Assembly: GCA_018679695.1 (NCBI GenBank)
Contig: JAHHKH010000014.1
Location: forward strand, 1-19,202
DNA length: 19,202 nt
Source of the DNA: Maribacter sp.
Lineage (GTDB): Bacteria; Bacteroidota; Bacteroidia; Flavobacteriales; Flavobacteriaceae
Direction: 5' to 3'
Below the pieces are notes generated by a model. That model had not been told where the DNA came from and did no database searches. It saw only the letters and a program-made list of their open reading frames with translations. Of the stretch, positions 1 to 6,717 are shown in pieces (positions within the stretch are counted from its first letter, which is position 1; every line of letters starts with the position of its first letter). Both the position numbers and the translations under genes were made by a program.

Positions 1-1
1 A

Positions 2-1321
2 GGGGGGAATTCTATTTTAGGCAATCGATTGATTTTATCTTTTGCATCTGGTGATCCTGCACCAACTCCTGTTTCTGGAACTGGATCCACTGAAATAACC
101 AATACACTAAGTGGCTCATTTAACAACATGGGAGTTCCTGGGGCGAAAAGCTTTCATTTGGCTGCGCCTGGTTATGGCAATGCTGCGGGAGTTGCTGCAG
201 GTTTAGCTAATCCATACTATGCAAGATTTGCATCTAGCCCAACGGCTACCGTCATTGGGGATGCCGCTGCTCAAAACCCTTCCTTTTTCTCGCTTTGGAT
301 AGGAAATAATGATGTTTTAGGTTTTGCCGCCTCAGGAGGAGCTGGTGAGGACCAAACAGGAAATTTGGACCCTACCTCCTATGGAGGAAGTGACATTACC
401 GATCCTAATGTTTTTGCCAGCGTTTATGACGGACTCTTGCAAGCCTTAACTGCCAATGGGGCCGATGGCGTGGTTATAAATATACCCGATGTAAATGCTT
501 TACCTTATTTTACGACGGTACCACATAATCCTTTAGATCCCACAAACCCTGATTTTGGGCCTCAAATACCAACTTTGAATACGATTTTTGGTGCATTGAA
601 TCAGGTTTACGACTTTTTAGGCGTAACAGGTCGATCGATTGAGTTCTCAGAATCCGCGGCAAGTGCTGTAGTGATTAAAGATGAAGATTTAGCAGACCTA
701 TCTGCTCAAATAGCGGCTGTTTTAAACGGTAACCCTGATTTCCCTGCCTTTGTTACCCAGTTCGGGCTGCCTCCCCAAGCTGCACCACTAGTAGCAAATT
801 TATTGGGATCAACTTATGGTCAGACAAGACAAGCTACAGAAGAGGATTTGGTTGTACTGACAAGTATTCCGGTTATTGGAACGGTAAATACCGATGCTGT
901 AATGAATTTAATGGGTCAGGGTTTATCACAGGAATTGGCGGGTCAATTTTCGGTGGAAGGCATATCGCTCCCTTTGGAGGATAAATGGGTACTTACACCA
1001 ACTGAACAGCAAGCAGTAGCAACTGCTACTTCGGCTTACAATCAAACCATAGAAGCTATGGCAGGGCAATACGACCTTGCTTTTGTTGATGTAAATACGT
1101 ACCAAGGTGTAATAGCGACGACTGGAGCTCCTTTAAGTGATGGAAGCATAGTCACGGATACTTTTGCCACAGGTGGTGGTTTTTCTCTGGATGGAGTGCA
1201 TCCTGCACCAAGGGGATCTGCTTTGTTGGCAAATTTGATTATCGAAACCATCAATGCAAAATATGGCTCTGATTTACCAGGGGTTAATCCCTTGGATTAT
1301 ACAGGTCTTTACATTAATTAA
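2..1321 (+). CDS. SGNH/GDSL-type hydrolase, 5' end cut by window edge
   Basis: The reading frame is open from base 2 to a TAA at 1319-1321, so the start codon, any signal peptide and the catalytic serine block lie to the left of the window. The TTG at 29 is internal, not a real start. Visible family marks are a block-III GNND motif (IGNNDVLGFA, bases 302-313 for GNND) and a block-V DGVHP near the C terminus (1190-1204), which carry the oxyanion Asn and the catalytic Asp/His of SGNH esterases and lipases. A GVPGAKS segment (about 131-151) fits block II. About 290 residues separate blocks III and V, so the enzyme carries a large insertion. The composition, rich in small and acidic residues with no lysine-rich patches, suits a secreted or surface protein. 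Substrate is unknown; an ester (lipid or acylated polysaccharide) is likely by family. It ends just before a strong terminator. Confidence 0.8.
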   Translation, partial: GGNSILGNRLILSFASGDPAPTPVSGTGSTEITNTLSGSFNNMGVPGAKSFHLAAPGYGNAAGVAAGLANPYYARFASSPTATVIGDAAAQNPSFFSLWIGNNDVLGFAASGGAGEDQTGNLDPTSYGGSDITDPNVFASVYDGLLQALTANGADGVVINIPDVNALPYFTTVPHNPLDPTNPDFGPQIPTLNTIFGALNQVYDFLGVTGRSIEFSESAASAVVIKDEDLADLSAQIAAVLNGNPDFPAFVTQFGLPPQAAPLVANLLGSTYGQTRQATEEDLVVLTSIPVIGTVNTDAVMNLMGQGLSQELAGQFSVEGISLPLEDKWVLTPTEQQAVATATSAYNQTIEAMAGQYDLAFVDVNTYQGVIATTGAPLSDGSIVTDTFATGGGFSLDGVHPAPRGSALLANLIIETINAKYGSDLPGVNPLDYTGLYIN

Positions 1322-1343
1322 TCAAAAAATATTTTATACTTTT

Positions 1344-1374
1344 AAAGGTATCGGAAGTAACCGATACCTTTTTT
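1344..1374 (+). terminator. Rho-independent terminator after the SGNH hydrolase
   Basis: A perfect inverted repeat, AAGGTATCGG (1345-1354) and CCGATACCTT (1361-1370), with a 6-nt loop runs directly into a T tract (to 1374). One further A-T pair extends it at the base. It lies 23 nt after the hydrolase stop and 22 nt before the next start, so it should insulate the two genes. Confidence 0.88.
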
Positions 1375-1395
1375 GCACCTATTAAAACTGCTCTT

Positions 1396-1737
1396 ATGAA
1401 ATTCATATTACGTATTCTTTTAAGTGCCCTTGCCGTGGTTGTACTCGCAAAAATCTTACCTGGTGTTGGAATCGACACCTACACTACGGCTTTGATCGTT
1501 GCAGTGGTATTGAGCTTATTGAATTTCATCGTTAAACCTATCCTGATTATTTTGACCTTACCGGTCACCATTCTCACTTTCGGACTTTTTCTCTTGATAA
1601 TCAACGCCATCATCATATTGCTGGCCGATAGTCTAATCAGCGGATTTTCGGTCGAAAACATTTGGTGGGCCCTTTTGTTTAGTCTATTACTTTCCTTTTT
1701 ACAATCTATACTATTCTCATTGTTGAAAGAAGATTAA
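1396..1737 (+). CDS. Small four-helix membrane protein, YvlD / phage-holin-4 superfamily
   Basis: This 113-residue protein is almost entirely hydrophobic, with about four predicted membrane helices (roughly residues 4-22, 28-48, 53-78 and 88-110) separated by short polar turns. The KPILIILTLPVTILTFGLF segment, with its conserved Lys-Pro and Leu-Pro, is typical of the PF04020 family, which databases label phage holin family 4 or YvlD. The name is historical: members are widespread chromosomal inner-membrane proteins of unknown role and are not evidence of a prophage. The ATG at 1396 is the only sensible start, since it places the first helix right at the N terminus. The gene stands alone between a terminator and the tig promoter. 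Family assignment is fairly sure; function is not known. Confidence 0.82.
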   Translation: MKFILRILLSALAVVVLAKILPGVGIDTYTTALIVAVVLSLLNFIVKPILIILTLPVTILTFGLFLLIINAIIILLADSLISGFSVENIWWALLFSLLLSFLQSILFSLLKED

Positions 1738-1777
1738 AAAGCCTGATTTGGAGTTTGAAATCCAGTGACTTAAAAAC

Positions 1778-1808
1778 TTGCTAGGGTACTTAAATTGTAC
1801 TACTTTTG
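1778..1808 (+). promoter_or_regulatory. Bacteroidota-type promoter for tig
   Basis: TTG at 1778-1780, a 20-nt spacer, then TACTTTTG (1801-1808) match the Bacteroidota sigma-factor consensus TTG...TAnnTTTG. Transcription should begin near 1813, giving a leader of about 30 nt before the tig ATG at 1844. This also argues against translating from the in-frame TTG at 1778, which is part of the -33 element. Confidence 0.7.
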
Positions 1809-1843
1809 CATCCCTATTTATTTATGCAAAATTAGAGACGCAA

Positions 1844-3166
1844 ATGAATATCACAAAAGAGCAGATTGACGATTTAAATGCAGTTGTAAAGGTTGCCATT
1901 ACCAAAGATGATTATCAGGAAAAGGTTGATAGTATTCTTAGCGACTACAGAAAACAGGCCAATATTCCTGGTTTTAGAAAAGGCCATGTTCCTATGGGCC
2001 TTATTAAAAAACAATACGGCAAAGCGGTTTTGGTCGATGAGGTTAACAAACTTCTTCAAGATAATCTCAACAAATACCTTACCGAGGAAAAATTGGATGT
2101 ACTTGGTAATCCATTGCCCAAACAACAGGATAATTTTGATTGGGACCAGGAACAATTGGATTTTGAGTTCGAGCTGGGTCTGGCACCGACTTTCGAAGTG
2201 CCGCTAAAAACCAAAAAATCGCTTACCCATTACAAAATAGTCGCCGATAAAAAAATGATCGATGAGCAAGTAGTGCGTATGCAAAAGCAATATGGCAAAT
2301 TGGTAAGCAAGAAAGAAATAGGCAGGGATTTTGAAGTTACTGGGACTTTCATAGATGAAGCTGAAGAAATCGAAAACAAAGCCACATTGGAACTTGACAA
2401 AGTCAAAAGTAAGAAGGCTTTGAATAGTCTTTTGGGCAAAAAAGTAGGTGATGTGGTCACGCTAAAGACAAAAGGTCTTTTTAAAGAGGATTATTTGCTT
2501 TCAAGTGTGTTGGGAATTTCCCAGGAAAAAGCCAAGGATCTAAATATTGAGGTGACTTTCGCCATCGATGAAATCAACGAAAGGGAGCCTGCAAAACTTG
2601 ACCAGGAACTATTCGATAAACTATTCGGAAAAGATGTTATTACCTCAGCTAAGGAATTGAAAGATAGGATCAAAGAAGATTCCGAAAAACAATTTGAGCA
2701 ACAGTCAGACCAGAAGTTGTTGAATGATATCACGGAATACTTTATAGAAAACACCAAGTTCGACCTTCCTTCTGAATTCCTTACAAAATGGATTCAAATG
2801 ACAGGTGAGCAACCACTTTCTGAAGAGCAGGCCAATGAAGAATATGAAAAATCAGAAAAGGGCCTTCGTTACCAATTGATTGAGGGTAAAATCATCAAGG
2901 ACAACGATATTCAAATTCAGTTTGAGGAATTAAAGGAATTCGCAAAAGGATTCATAAAATCGCAAATGGCACAATTTGGTCAATTAAATCCTGAAGAAAA
3001 AGAGTTGGATAATATTGCAGCCAGGGTTTTGGGTAACCAGGATGAAGTGAAAAGATTGTCTGAACAATTGATGAGTCAAAAATTGATCAATCTATATAAG
3101 GAAAAAGTCAATTTAAAGACCAAGGAGGTTACTTATGAAAATTTCGTTAAAGAAGTTTACGGATAG
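1844..3166 (+). CDS. tig: Trigger factor, ribosome-associated chaperone
   Basis: Trigger factor binds the ribosome exit tunnel through uL23 and shields nascent chains. From the ATG at 1844 the protein has 440 residues, close to the usual length. The ribosome-binding signature GFRKGHVP sits at residues 43-50, the same place as in E. coli. The middle domain (about 150-245), which should be an FKBP-like prolyl isomerase, is hard to recognise and lacks the usual aromatic pocket pattern. The long charged helical C-terminal region (about 250-440) fits the chaperone arms. I chose 1844 because upstream in-frame codons overlap the promoter and encode residues unlike the family. It precedes clpP and clpX, the conserved tig-clpP-clpX order, but a terminator separates it from clpP, so it may be transcribed alone. 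Confidence 0.93.
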   Translation: MNITKEQIDDLNAVVKVAITKDDYQEKVDSILSDYRKQANIPGFRKGHVPMGLIKKQYGKAVLVDEVNKLLQDNLNKYLTEEKLDVLGNPLPKQQDNFDWDQEQLDFEFELGLAPTFEVPLKTKKSLTHYKIVADKKMIDEQVVRMQKQYGKLVSKKEIGRDFEVTGTFIDEAEEIENKATLELDKVKSKKALNSLLGKKVGDVVTLKTKGLFKEDYLLSSVLGISQEKAKDLNIEVTFAIDEINEREPAKLDQELFDKLFGKDVITSAKELKDRIKEDSEKQFEQQSDQKLLNDITEYFIENTKFDLPSEFLTKWIQMTGEQPLSEEQANEEYEKSEKGLRYQLIEGKIIKDNDIQIQFEELKEFAKGFIKSQMAQFGQLNPEEKELDNIAARVLGNQDEVKRLSEQLMSQKLINLYKEKVNLKTKEVTYENFVKEVYG

Positions 3167-3229
3167 GCTTTGGAGTCTTAAACCAAAATCGGTTGCCGAA
3201 AATGTCTCATTAAAATTAAGTATCTTTAC

Positions 3230-3262
3230 GGTGCCGAAGAGATGATTTTCGGCACCTTTTTT
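3230..3262 (+). terminator. Rho-independent terminator between tig and clpP
   Basis: GGTGCCGAA (3230-3238) and TTCGGCACC (3248-3256) form a perfect 9-bp stem with a 9-nt loop followed by six T. It lies 63 nt after the tig stop and only 25 nt before the clpP ATG. ClpP therefore needs either readthrough or a promoter in this short stretch. A near-consensus TATCTTTA at 3221-3228 has no well-spaced TTG partner and would put the hairpin in the clpP leader. Confidence 0.85.
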
Positions 3263-3287
3263 ATCTAAAATATTGAATACAAACTAC

Positions 3288-3968
3288 ATGGATTACGGAA
3301 AAGAATTCAAAAACTATGCAATAAACCATCAAGGCATAAGTAGCATGTACTATGATAAGATCATGAGTAGCATGTACCCTACTAATATGACACCTAATAT
3401 CATAGAGGAAAGGCAACTGAATGCAATTGCCATGGATGTCTTCTCGCGCTTAATGATGGACCGAATAATTTTCCTTGGAACCGGGATAAATGATCAAGTT
3501 GCAAATATTGTGCAGGCCCAATTATTATTTTTGGAAAGTGCCGATGCATCAAAAGATATTCAAATTTATATAAATTCACCAGGTGGAAGTGTTTATGCCG
3601 GATTGGGAATTTATGATACCATGCAATTTATAAAACCGGATGTTGCCACAATCTGTACAGGTATGGCTGCATCAATGGGTGCTGTACTGCTATGCGCAGG
3701 GGAGAAAGGGAAAAGAAGCGGGCTCACTCATTCACGGGTTATGATCCACCAGCCTATGGGCGGTGCACAGGGCCAAGCTAGTGATATTGAAATCACGGCA
3801 AGGGAAATCTTAAAATTAAAAGAGGAACTTTATCAAATTATATCCAAACATTCTGGGCAAACACTAGACAAAGTTCATGAAGATAGTGACAGGGATTACT
3901 GGATGAAAGCTGAGGAGGCCAAGAAATACGGAATGATTGACGAAATTCTCGTAAGGGAAAATGATTGA
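3288..3968 (+). CDS. clpP: ATP-dependent Clp protease proteolytic subunit ClpP
   Basis: ClpP forms the tetradecameric serine-protease barrel that degrades proteins unfolded by ClpX (or ClpA/C). From the ATG at 3288 the product has 226 residues. The triad is intact: Ser129 in GMAASMGA, His154 in MIHQPMGG and Asp203 in SDRDYWM, with the His-Asp spacing of E. coli. The handle region SDIEITAREILKLKEEL and the INSPGG segment are standard. The N-terminal stretch of about 35-40 residues, rich in Met, Tyr and Ser with SSMY twice, is probably a propeptide removed on assembly. A TTG at 3273 is an alternative start five codons upstream, but ATG gives the usual MDYGKEF beginning. clpX follows 98 nt downstream on the same strand. 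Confidence 0.95.
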   Translation: MDYGKEFKNYAINHQGISSMYYDKIMSSMYPTNMTPNIIEERQLNAIAMDVFSRLMMDRIIFLGTGINDQVANIVQAQLLFLESADASKDIQIYINSPGGSVYAGLGIYDTMQFIKPDVATICTGMAASMGAVLLCAGEKGKRSGLTHSRVMIHQPMGGAQGQASDIEITAREILKLKEELYQIISKHSGQTLDKVHEDSDRDYWMKAEEAKKYGMIDEILVREND

Positions 3969-4041
3969 TTTCGACGAAATGCAAGGAATTTTCTGGTAAG
4001 TTATCCTAAGTAGTAAACCAAAAACCAAATTCCATCGTTAC

Positions 4042-4049
4042 TATTTTTG
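4042..4049 (+). promoter_or_regulatory. Possible -7 element for clpX
   Basis: TATTTTTG matches TAnnTTTG and lies 17 nt before the clpX ATG, which would leave a leader of only about 13 nt. No TTG occurs at the expected spacing upstream, so this is weak. It would allow clpX transcription independent of clpP. Confidence 0.3.
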
Positions 4050-4066
4050 ACAGATAGACAATTTTT

Positions 4067-5302
4067 ATGGCAAAGGAAAATTTAGAATGCTCTTTTTGCG
4101 GCAGGAAAAAACCAGAAACCAATCTTTTGATTGCCGGTTTGGATGCGCATATATGTGATCGCTGCATTGAACAGGCACATGGCATTGTTGCAGAGGAGTC
4201 CAATCAGTCAAAAACCAATGACTTATCTTCAGAATTGGTACTTAAAAAGCCCTTGGAAATCAAAAATTTCCTGGATACCTTCATTATTGGTCAAGAACGC
4301 ACGAAAAAGGTAATGTCTGTAGCTGTTTACAATCATTATAAACGACTATTACAACCACATTCCAAAGACGATGATGTAGAAATTCAAAAGAGCAACATTA
4401 TAATGGTCGGTCAGACCGGTACGGGTAAAACACTTATGGCAAAAACTATTGCCAGAATGCTAAATGTACCTTTGGCCATAGTTGATGCCACTGTTCTCAC
4501 CGAAGCTGGATATGTTGGGGAGGATGTTGAAAGTATTCTTACCCGTTTGTTACAGGCAGCTGATTATAATCTTGAGAAGGCAGAACGTGGTATCGTATTT
4601 ATAGATGAAATAGATAAAATTGCCCGTAAAAGCGATAATCCCTCAATAACTAGGGATGTTTCCGGGGAAGGTGTTCAACAAGGACTTCTAAAACTTTTAG
4701 AAGGCACCATGGTAAATGTACCCCCAAAAGGTGGAAGAAAACATCCAGATCAAAAATTCATTGAAGTAAATACCGAAAATATCCTATTCATAGCTGGTGG
4801 TGCCTTTGATGGAATTGAACGCGCAATAACGAAGCGTTTGAATATGCAGGCAGTGGGTTACAGTGCGTCGAAGGCAGACGAATCGGTAGACGACACCAAT
4901 ATCTTGCAGTACATCATACCCAAGGATTTGAAGGAATATGGTTTAATCCCTGAAATTATAGGAAGACTCCCTGTATTAACACATATGAACCCTCTTGATG
5001 AAAAAACATTAAGGGCCATACTCACAGAGCCTAAAAATGCTATTATAAAACAATACGAAAAGTTGTTTGCCATGGATGGTATTTCATTTACCATCACTGA
5101 CCAAGCTTTGGATTATATTGTTAAAAAGGCTGTTGAGTATAAATTGGGAGCTAGAGGTCTGCGCTCTTTATGCGAAGCTATCTTTACCGATGCCATGTTC
5201 GAAATGCCAAGTACGGGCGAAACCGAATTCAAGGTATCCAAACCTTATGCCGAGAGCAAACTTTCTTTTGAGACGATTAAGAAACTTAAGGCTGTTTCCT
5301 AA
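4067..5302 (+). CDS. clpX: ATP-dependent unfoldase ClpX
   Basis: ClpX is the AAA+ hexamer that recognises tagged substrates, unfolds them and feeds them to ClpP. The 411-residue product has the N-terminal zinc-binding domain (Cys8, Cys11, Cys30, Cys33), Walker A GQTGTGKT (115-122), Walker B IVFIDEID with Asp180/Glu181, the pore-loop region GYVGED, and the sensor-2 stretch LGARGLRSL. Length and order are normal. The ClpP-docking loop, IGF in E. coli, reads VGY here (263-265). It follows clpP by 98 nt, as expected for a shared function. Its stop is separated by one base from the stop of the opposite-strand hydrolase gene. The ATG at 4067 starts immediately before the zinc domain and fits the family. 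Confidence 0.96.
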   Translation: MAKENLECSFCGRKKPETNLLIAGLDAHICDRCIEQAHGIVAEESNQSKTNDLSSELVLKKPLEIKNFLDTFIIGQERTKKVMSVAVYNHYKRLLQPHSKDDDVEIQKSNIIMVGQTGTGKTLMAKTIARMLNVPLAIVDATVLTEAGYVGEDVESILTRLLQAADYNLEKAERGIVFIDEIDKIARKSDNPSITRDVSGEGVQQGLLKLLEGTMVNVPPKGGRKHPDQKFIEVNTENILFIAGGAFDGIERAITKRLNMQAVGYSASKADESVDDTNILQYIIPKDLKEYGLIPEIIGRLPVLTHMNPLDEKTLRAILTEPKNAIIKQYEKLFAMDGISFTITDQALDYIVKKAVEYKLGARGLRSLCEAIFTDAMFEMPSTGETEFKVSKPYAESKLSFETIKKLKAVS

Positions 5303-5319
5303 TCTACACGGCCTTTTTT
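5288..5319 (+). terminator. Weak terminator overlapping the clpX 3' end
   Basis: AAGGCTG (5288-5294) can pair with CGGCCTT (5309-5315), seven pairs including one T-G, followed by four more T. The left arm lies inside the last clpX codons and the right arm inside the convergent hydrolase gene. The 14-nt loop and short stem make it a modest candidate. Confidence 0.45.
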
Positions 5320-5861
5320 GCTAGATCCAATTTGGTGGTTACGTTTCCCAACAGATCCAGACAAACTTTCTTGATTATTCCCTCATCGGAGTAAAGCCTA
5401 TGACCAAAATTCTGGATAATCTTGGTATCCAATCCCAGCTGCATTTCCCATTCTTTAGATGGTCTATTTGTATCCAACGCACCATACAATAATGTCAAGG
5501 GTACATTTGGTTTTTTATGTTCGAGACGAACTCTTGTGGCCGATACAGTATACAATGATTTCATTGGTAGTCCTTTTAAATTTGCTTTCCAGGCAATTGT
5601 ACCTCCTGTACTGAAAGCGAGATAATGACATGGCTCTTGTTCTTTTTTCATCAAATGTGAAACGGCCAAGTCAATACCCCCATTTACAAAAGCTTCATGA
5701 AGATCTTCTTCGGAACAGCTTTCCAAATCCATATTTGCCAATTGCTGGATATCATAGTACGTAACTTCAAAGTACTGTTGAAGATACCCGAGGTAAGACG
5801 TTATCCATAGTCCTTTCTTTGCCCCCCACATGTCTGAAACCACTATAAGTTTTTCTGCCAT
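5304..5861 (-). CDS. Small alpha/beta-hydrolase-like protein
   Basis: A 185-residue cytosolic protein with no signal peptide or membrane segment. It begins with a beta-strand LIVVSDMWG and contains a nucleophile-elbow-like AFSTGG (Ser84), a strand followed by Asp in LLYGALD (Asp130), and a late His in FGHRLYSD (His154). Order and spacing match the Ser-Asp-His triad of alpha/beta hydrolases, on a minimal core with no lid. The elbow has Ala where most have Gly. I do not recognise a named family and infer no substrate. The gene converges on clpX with one base between the two stop codons. I found no clear TAnnTTTG promoter in the 254 bases upstream. It could be a non-catalytic fold member, but all three residues are present. 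Confidence 0.7.
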   Translation of the reverse strand: MAEKLIVVSDMWGAKKGLWITSYLGYLQQYFEVTYYDIQQLANMDLESCSEEDLHEAFVNGGIDLAVSHLMKKEQEPCHYLAFSTGGTIAWKANLKGLPMKSLYTVSATRVRLEHKKPNVPLTLLYGALDTNRPSKEWEMQLGLDTKIIQNFGHRLYSDEGIIKKVCLDLLGNVTTKLDLAKKAV

Positions 5862-6115
5862 GTTATTGTGATATTAATGGTTTAATGTGTTAGATTGACC
5901 ATACAAATTCATCAAATAATGGCTGAAATAGCTATTTATTTGTTTATGTGAAGCAATTTCTCGATGTAGTCCACTTTATCGACACTTTCTTGTTTTATAA
6001 CTTAAAGACTTTTATACCTATCCGAATTTCTCTTTTTAATAATCCAATTTCAAAATAGTTTTCCAAGGATGCTAAGCTGGAGTCCTTTTTTGCACCACGC
6101 TATGCAACATTTCAT
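5862..6115. other. 254-base intergenic stretch, little recognisable
   Basis: This A+T-rich gap lies upstream of the minus-strand hydrolase and downstream of the minus-strand barrel gene. It holds a perfect 12-bp palindrome, AAATAGCTATTT (5926-5937), and a short stem AAGGAT/GTCCTT (about 6064-6086) followed by T on the plus strand, where no gene needs it. No consensus promoter, RNA gene or open frame of note was found. The hydrolase promoter should be here but I cannot point to it. Confidence 0.5.
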
Positions 6116-6646
6116 TTAAAAACGTTTCCCAATAGATAGGCCAAGTCTTGGATACATATATGGAAAATTTAAAAATGTACTATTATCATCCCTACTGTTA
6201 ATCCCAAACCCACCACCGGCTAAGAACTCAACATTCCAATTATTTTTCATGGGTAATTTTATACCAAAACCCAAACCCATTCCCCAACCTGTTTCCTTTT
6301 CATCGATAAATTCAGCTGTATCAGAATATAGTATTGTGTTGCCTTCCACAAAAAACCCACTGGCTCTCTTTTTACCAAAATGATAACGATAATAAGGTAA
6401 TATTGCTTTATTAAAAGTCAAAATATCAGTGGCATAATTGGGGCCGGTAGAACCAAATAAGAAACCCATAGAAATGCCTACTGCCGACTTATTACCTAGG
6501 ATACGCTCATAAGAAAATTCAGCGTACCCCCCTGGTAAATATAATGTATTGAGCTTAAGTTCATTGCTTGCAACCCTATTGGCGGATCCAATTTGTGCAT
6601 ATCCCTGAACCATACATAGCAATAAAATGGGTAATACCTTATTCAT
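6116..6646 (-). CDS. Putative outer-membrane beta-barrel protein
   Basis: From the ATG at 6646 the product has 176 residues with a clear signal peptide: MNKVLPILLLCMVQGYA, cleavage likely before QIGS. The rest is alternating hydrophobic and polar residues with many Gly and aromatics in strand-like runs (AEFSYERIL, AVGISMGFLFG, GLGFGIKL, WNVEFLAGGGFGI) and ends in a typical C-terminal barrel strand, PRLGLSIGKRF, with terminal Phe for BAM recognition. This fits a small 8-stranded barrel of the OmpA-like/DUF3575-like sort. The frame extends upstream to a TTG at 6721, overlapping the GH3 stop, but that start would bury the signal peptide behind 25 basic residues, so I prefer 6646. It follows the GH3 gene by 71 nt on the same strand and is probably cotranscribed. 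Function unknown. Confidence 0.75.
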   Translation of the reverse strand: MNKVLPILLLCMVQGYAQIGSANRVASNELKLNTLYLPGGYAEFSYERILGNKSAVGISMGFLFGSTGPNYATDILTFNKAILPYYRYHFGKKRASGFFVEGNTILYSDTAEFIDEKETGWGMGLGFGIKLPMKNNWNVEFLAGGGFGINSRDDNSTFLNFPYMYPRLGLSIGKRF

Positions 6647-6717
6647 TTTGTGAATGGCAAGGAAAGGAAAAGACTTCAATAAAAAACGGTTTTTATACTT
6701 CTTGATATTCAATAATT

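Noticed and set aside
1396..1737. Phage holin, hence a prophage
   Set aside because: The family is a common chromosomal membrane family; there are no other phage genes nearby.
1778..1843. Longer trigger factor start at TTG 1778
   Set aside because: The TTG is part of the -33 promoter element; the family begins at the ATG at 1844.
3191..3262. Riboswitch or structured leader ahead of clpP
   Set aside because: Only a simple terminator hairpin of tig is visible; the nearby GGTTGCCGAA is a partial repeat of its arm, with no conserved riboswitch core seen.
3339..3377. Repeated AGTAGCATGTAC (3339-3350 and 3366-3377) in the clpP N-terminal region
   Set aside because: It encodes SSMY twice within the probable propeptide; two copies only, in frame, explained as coding sequence.
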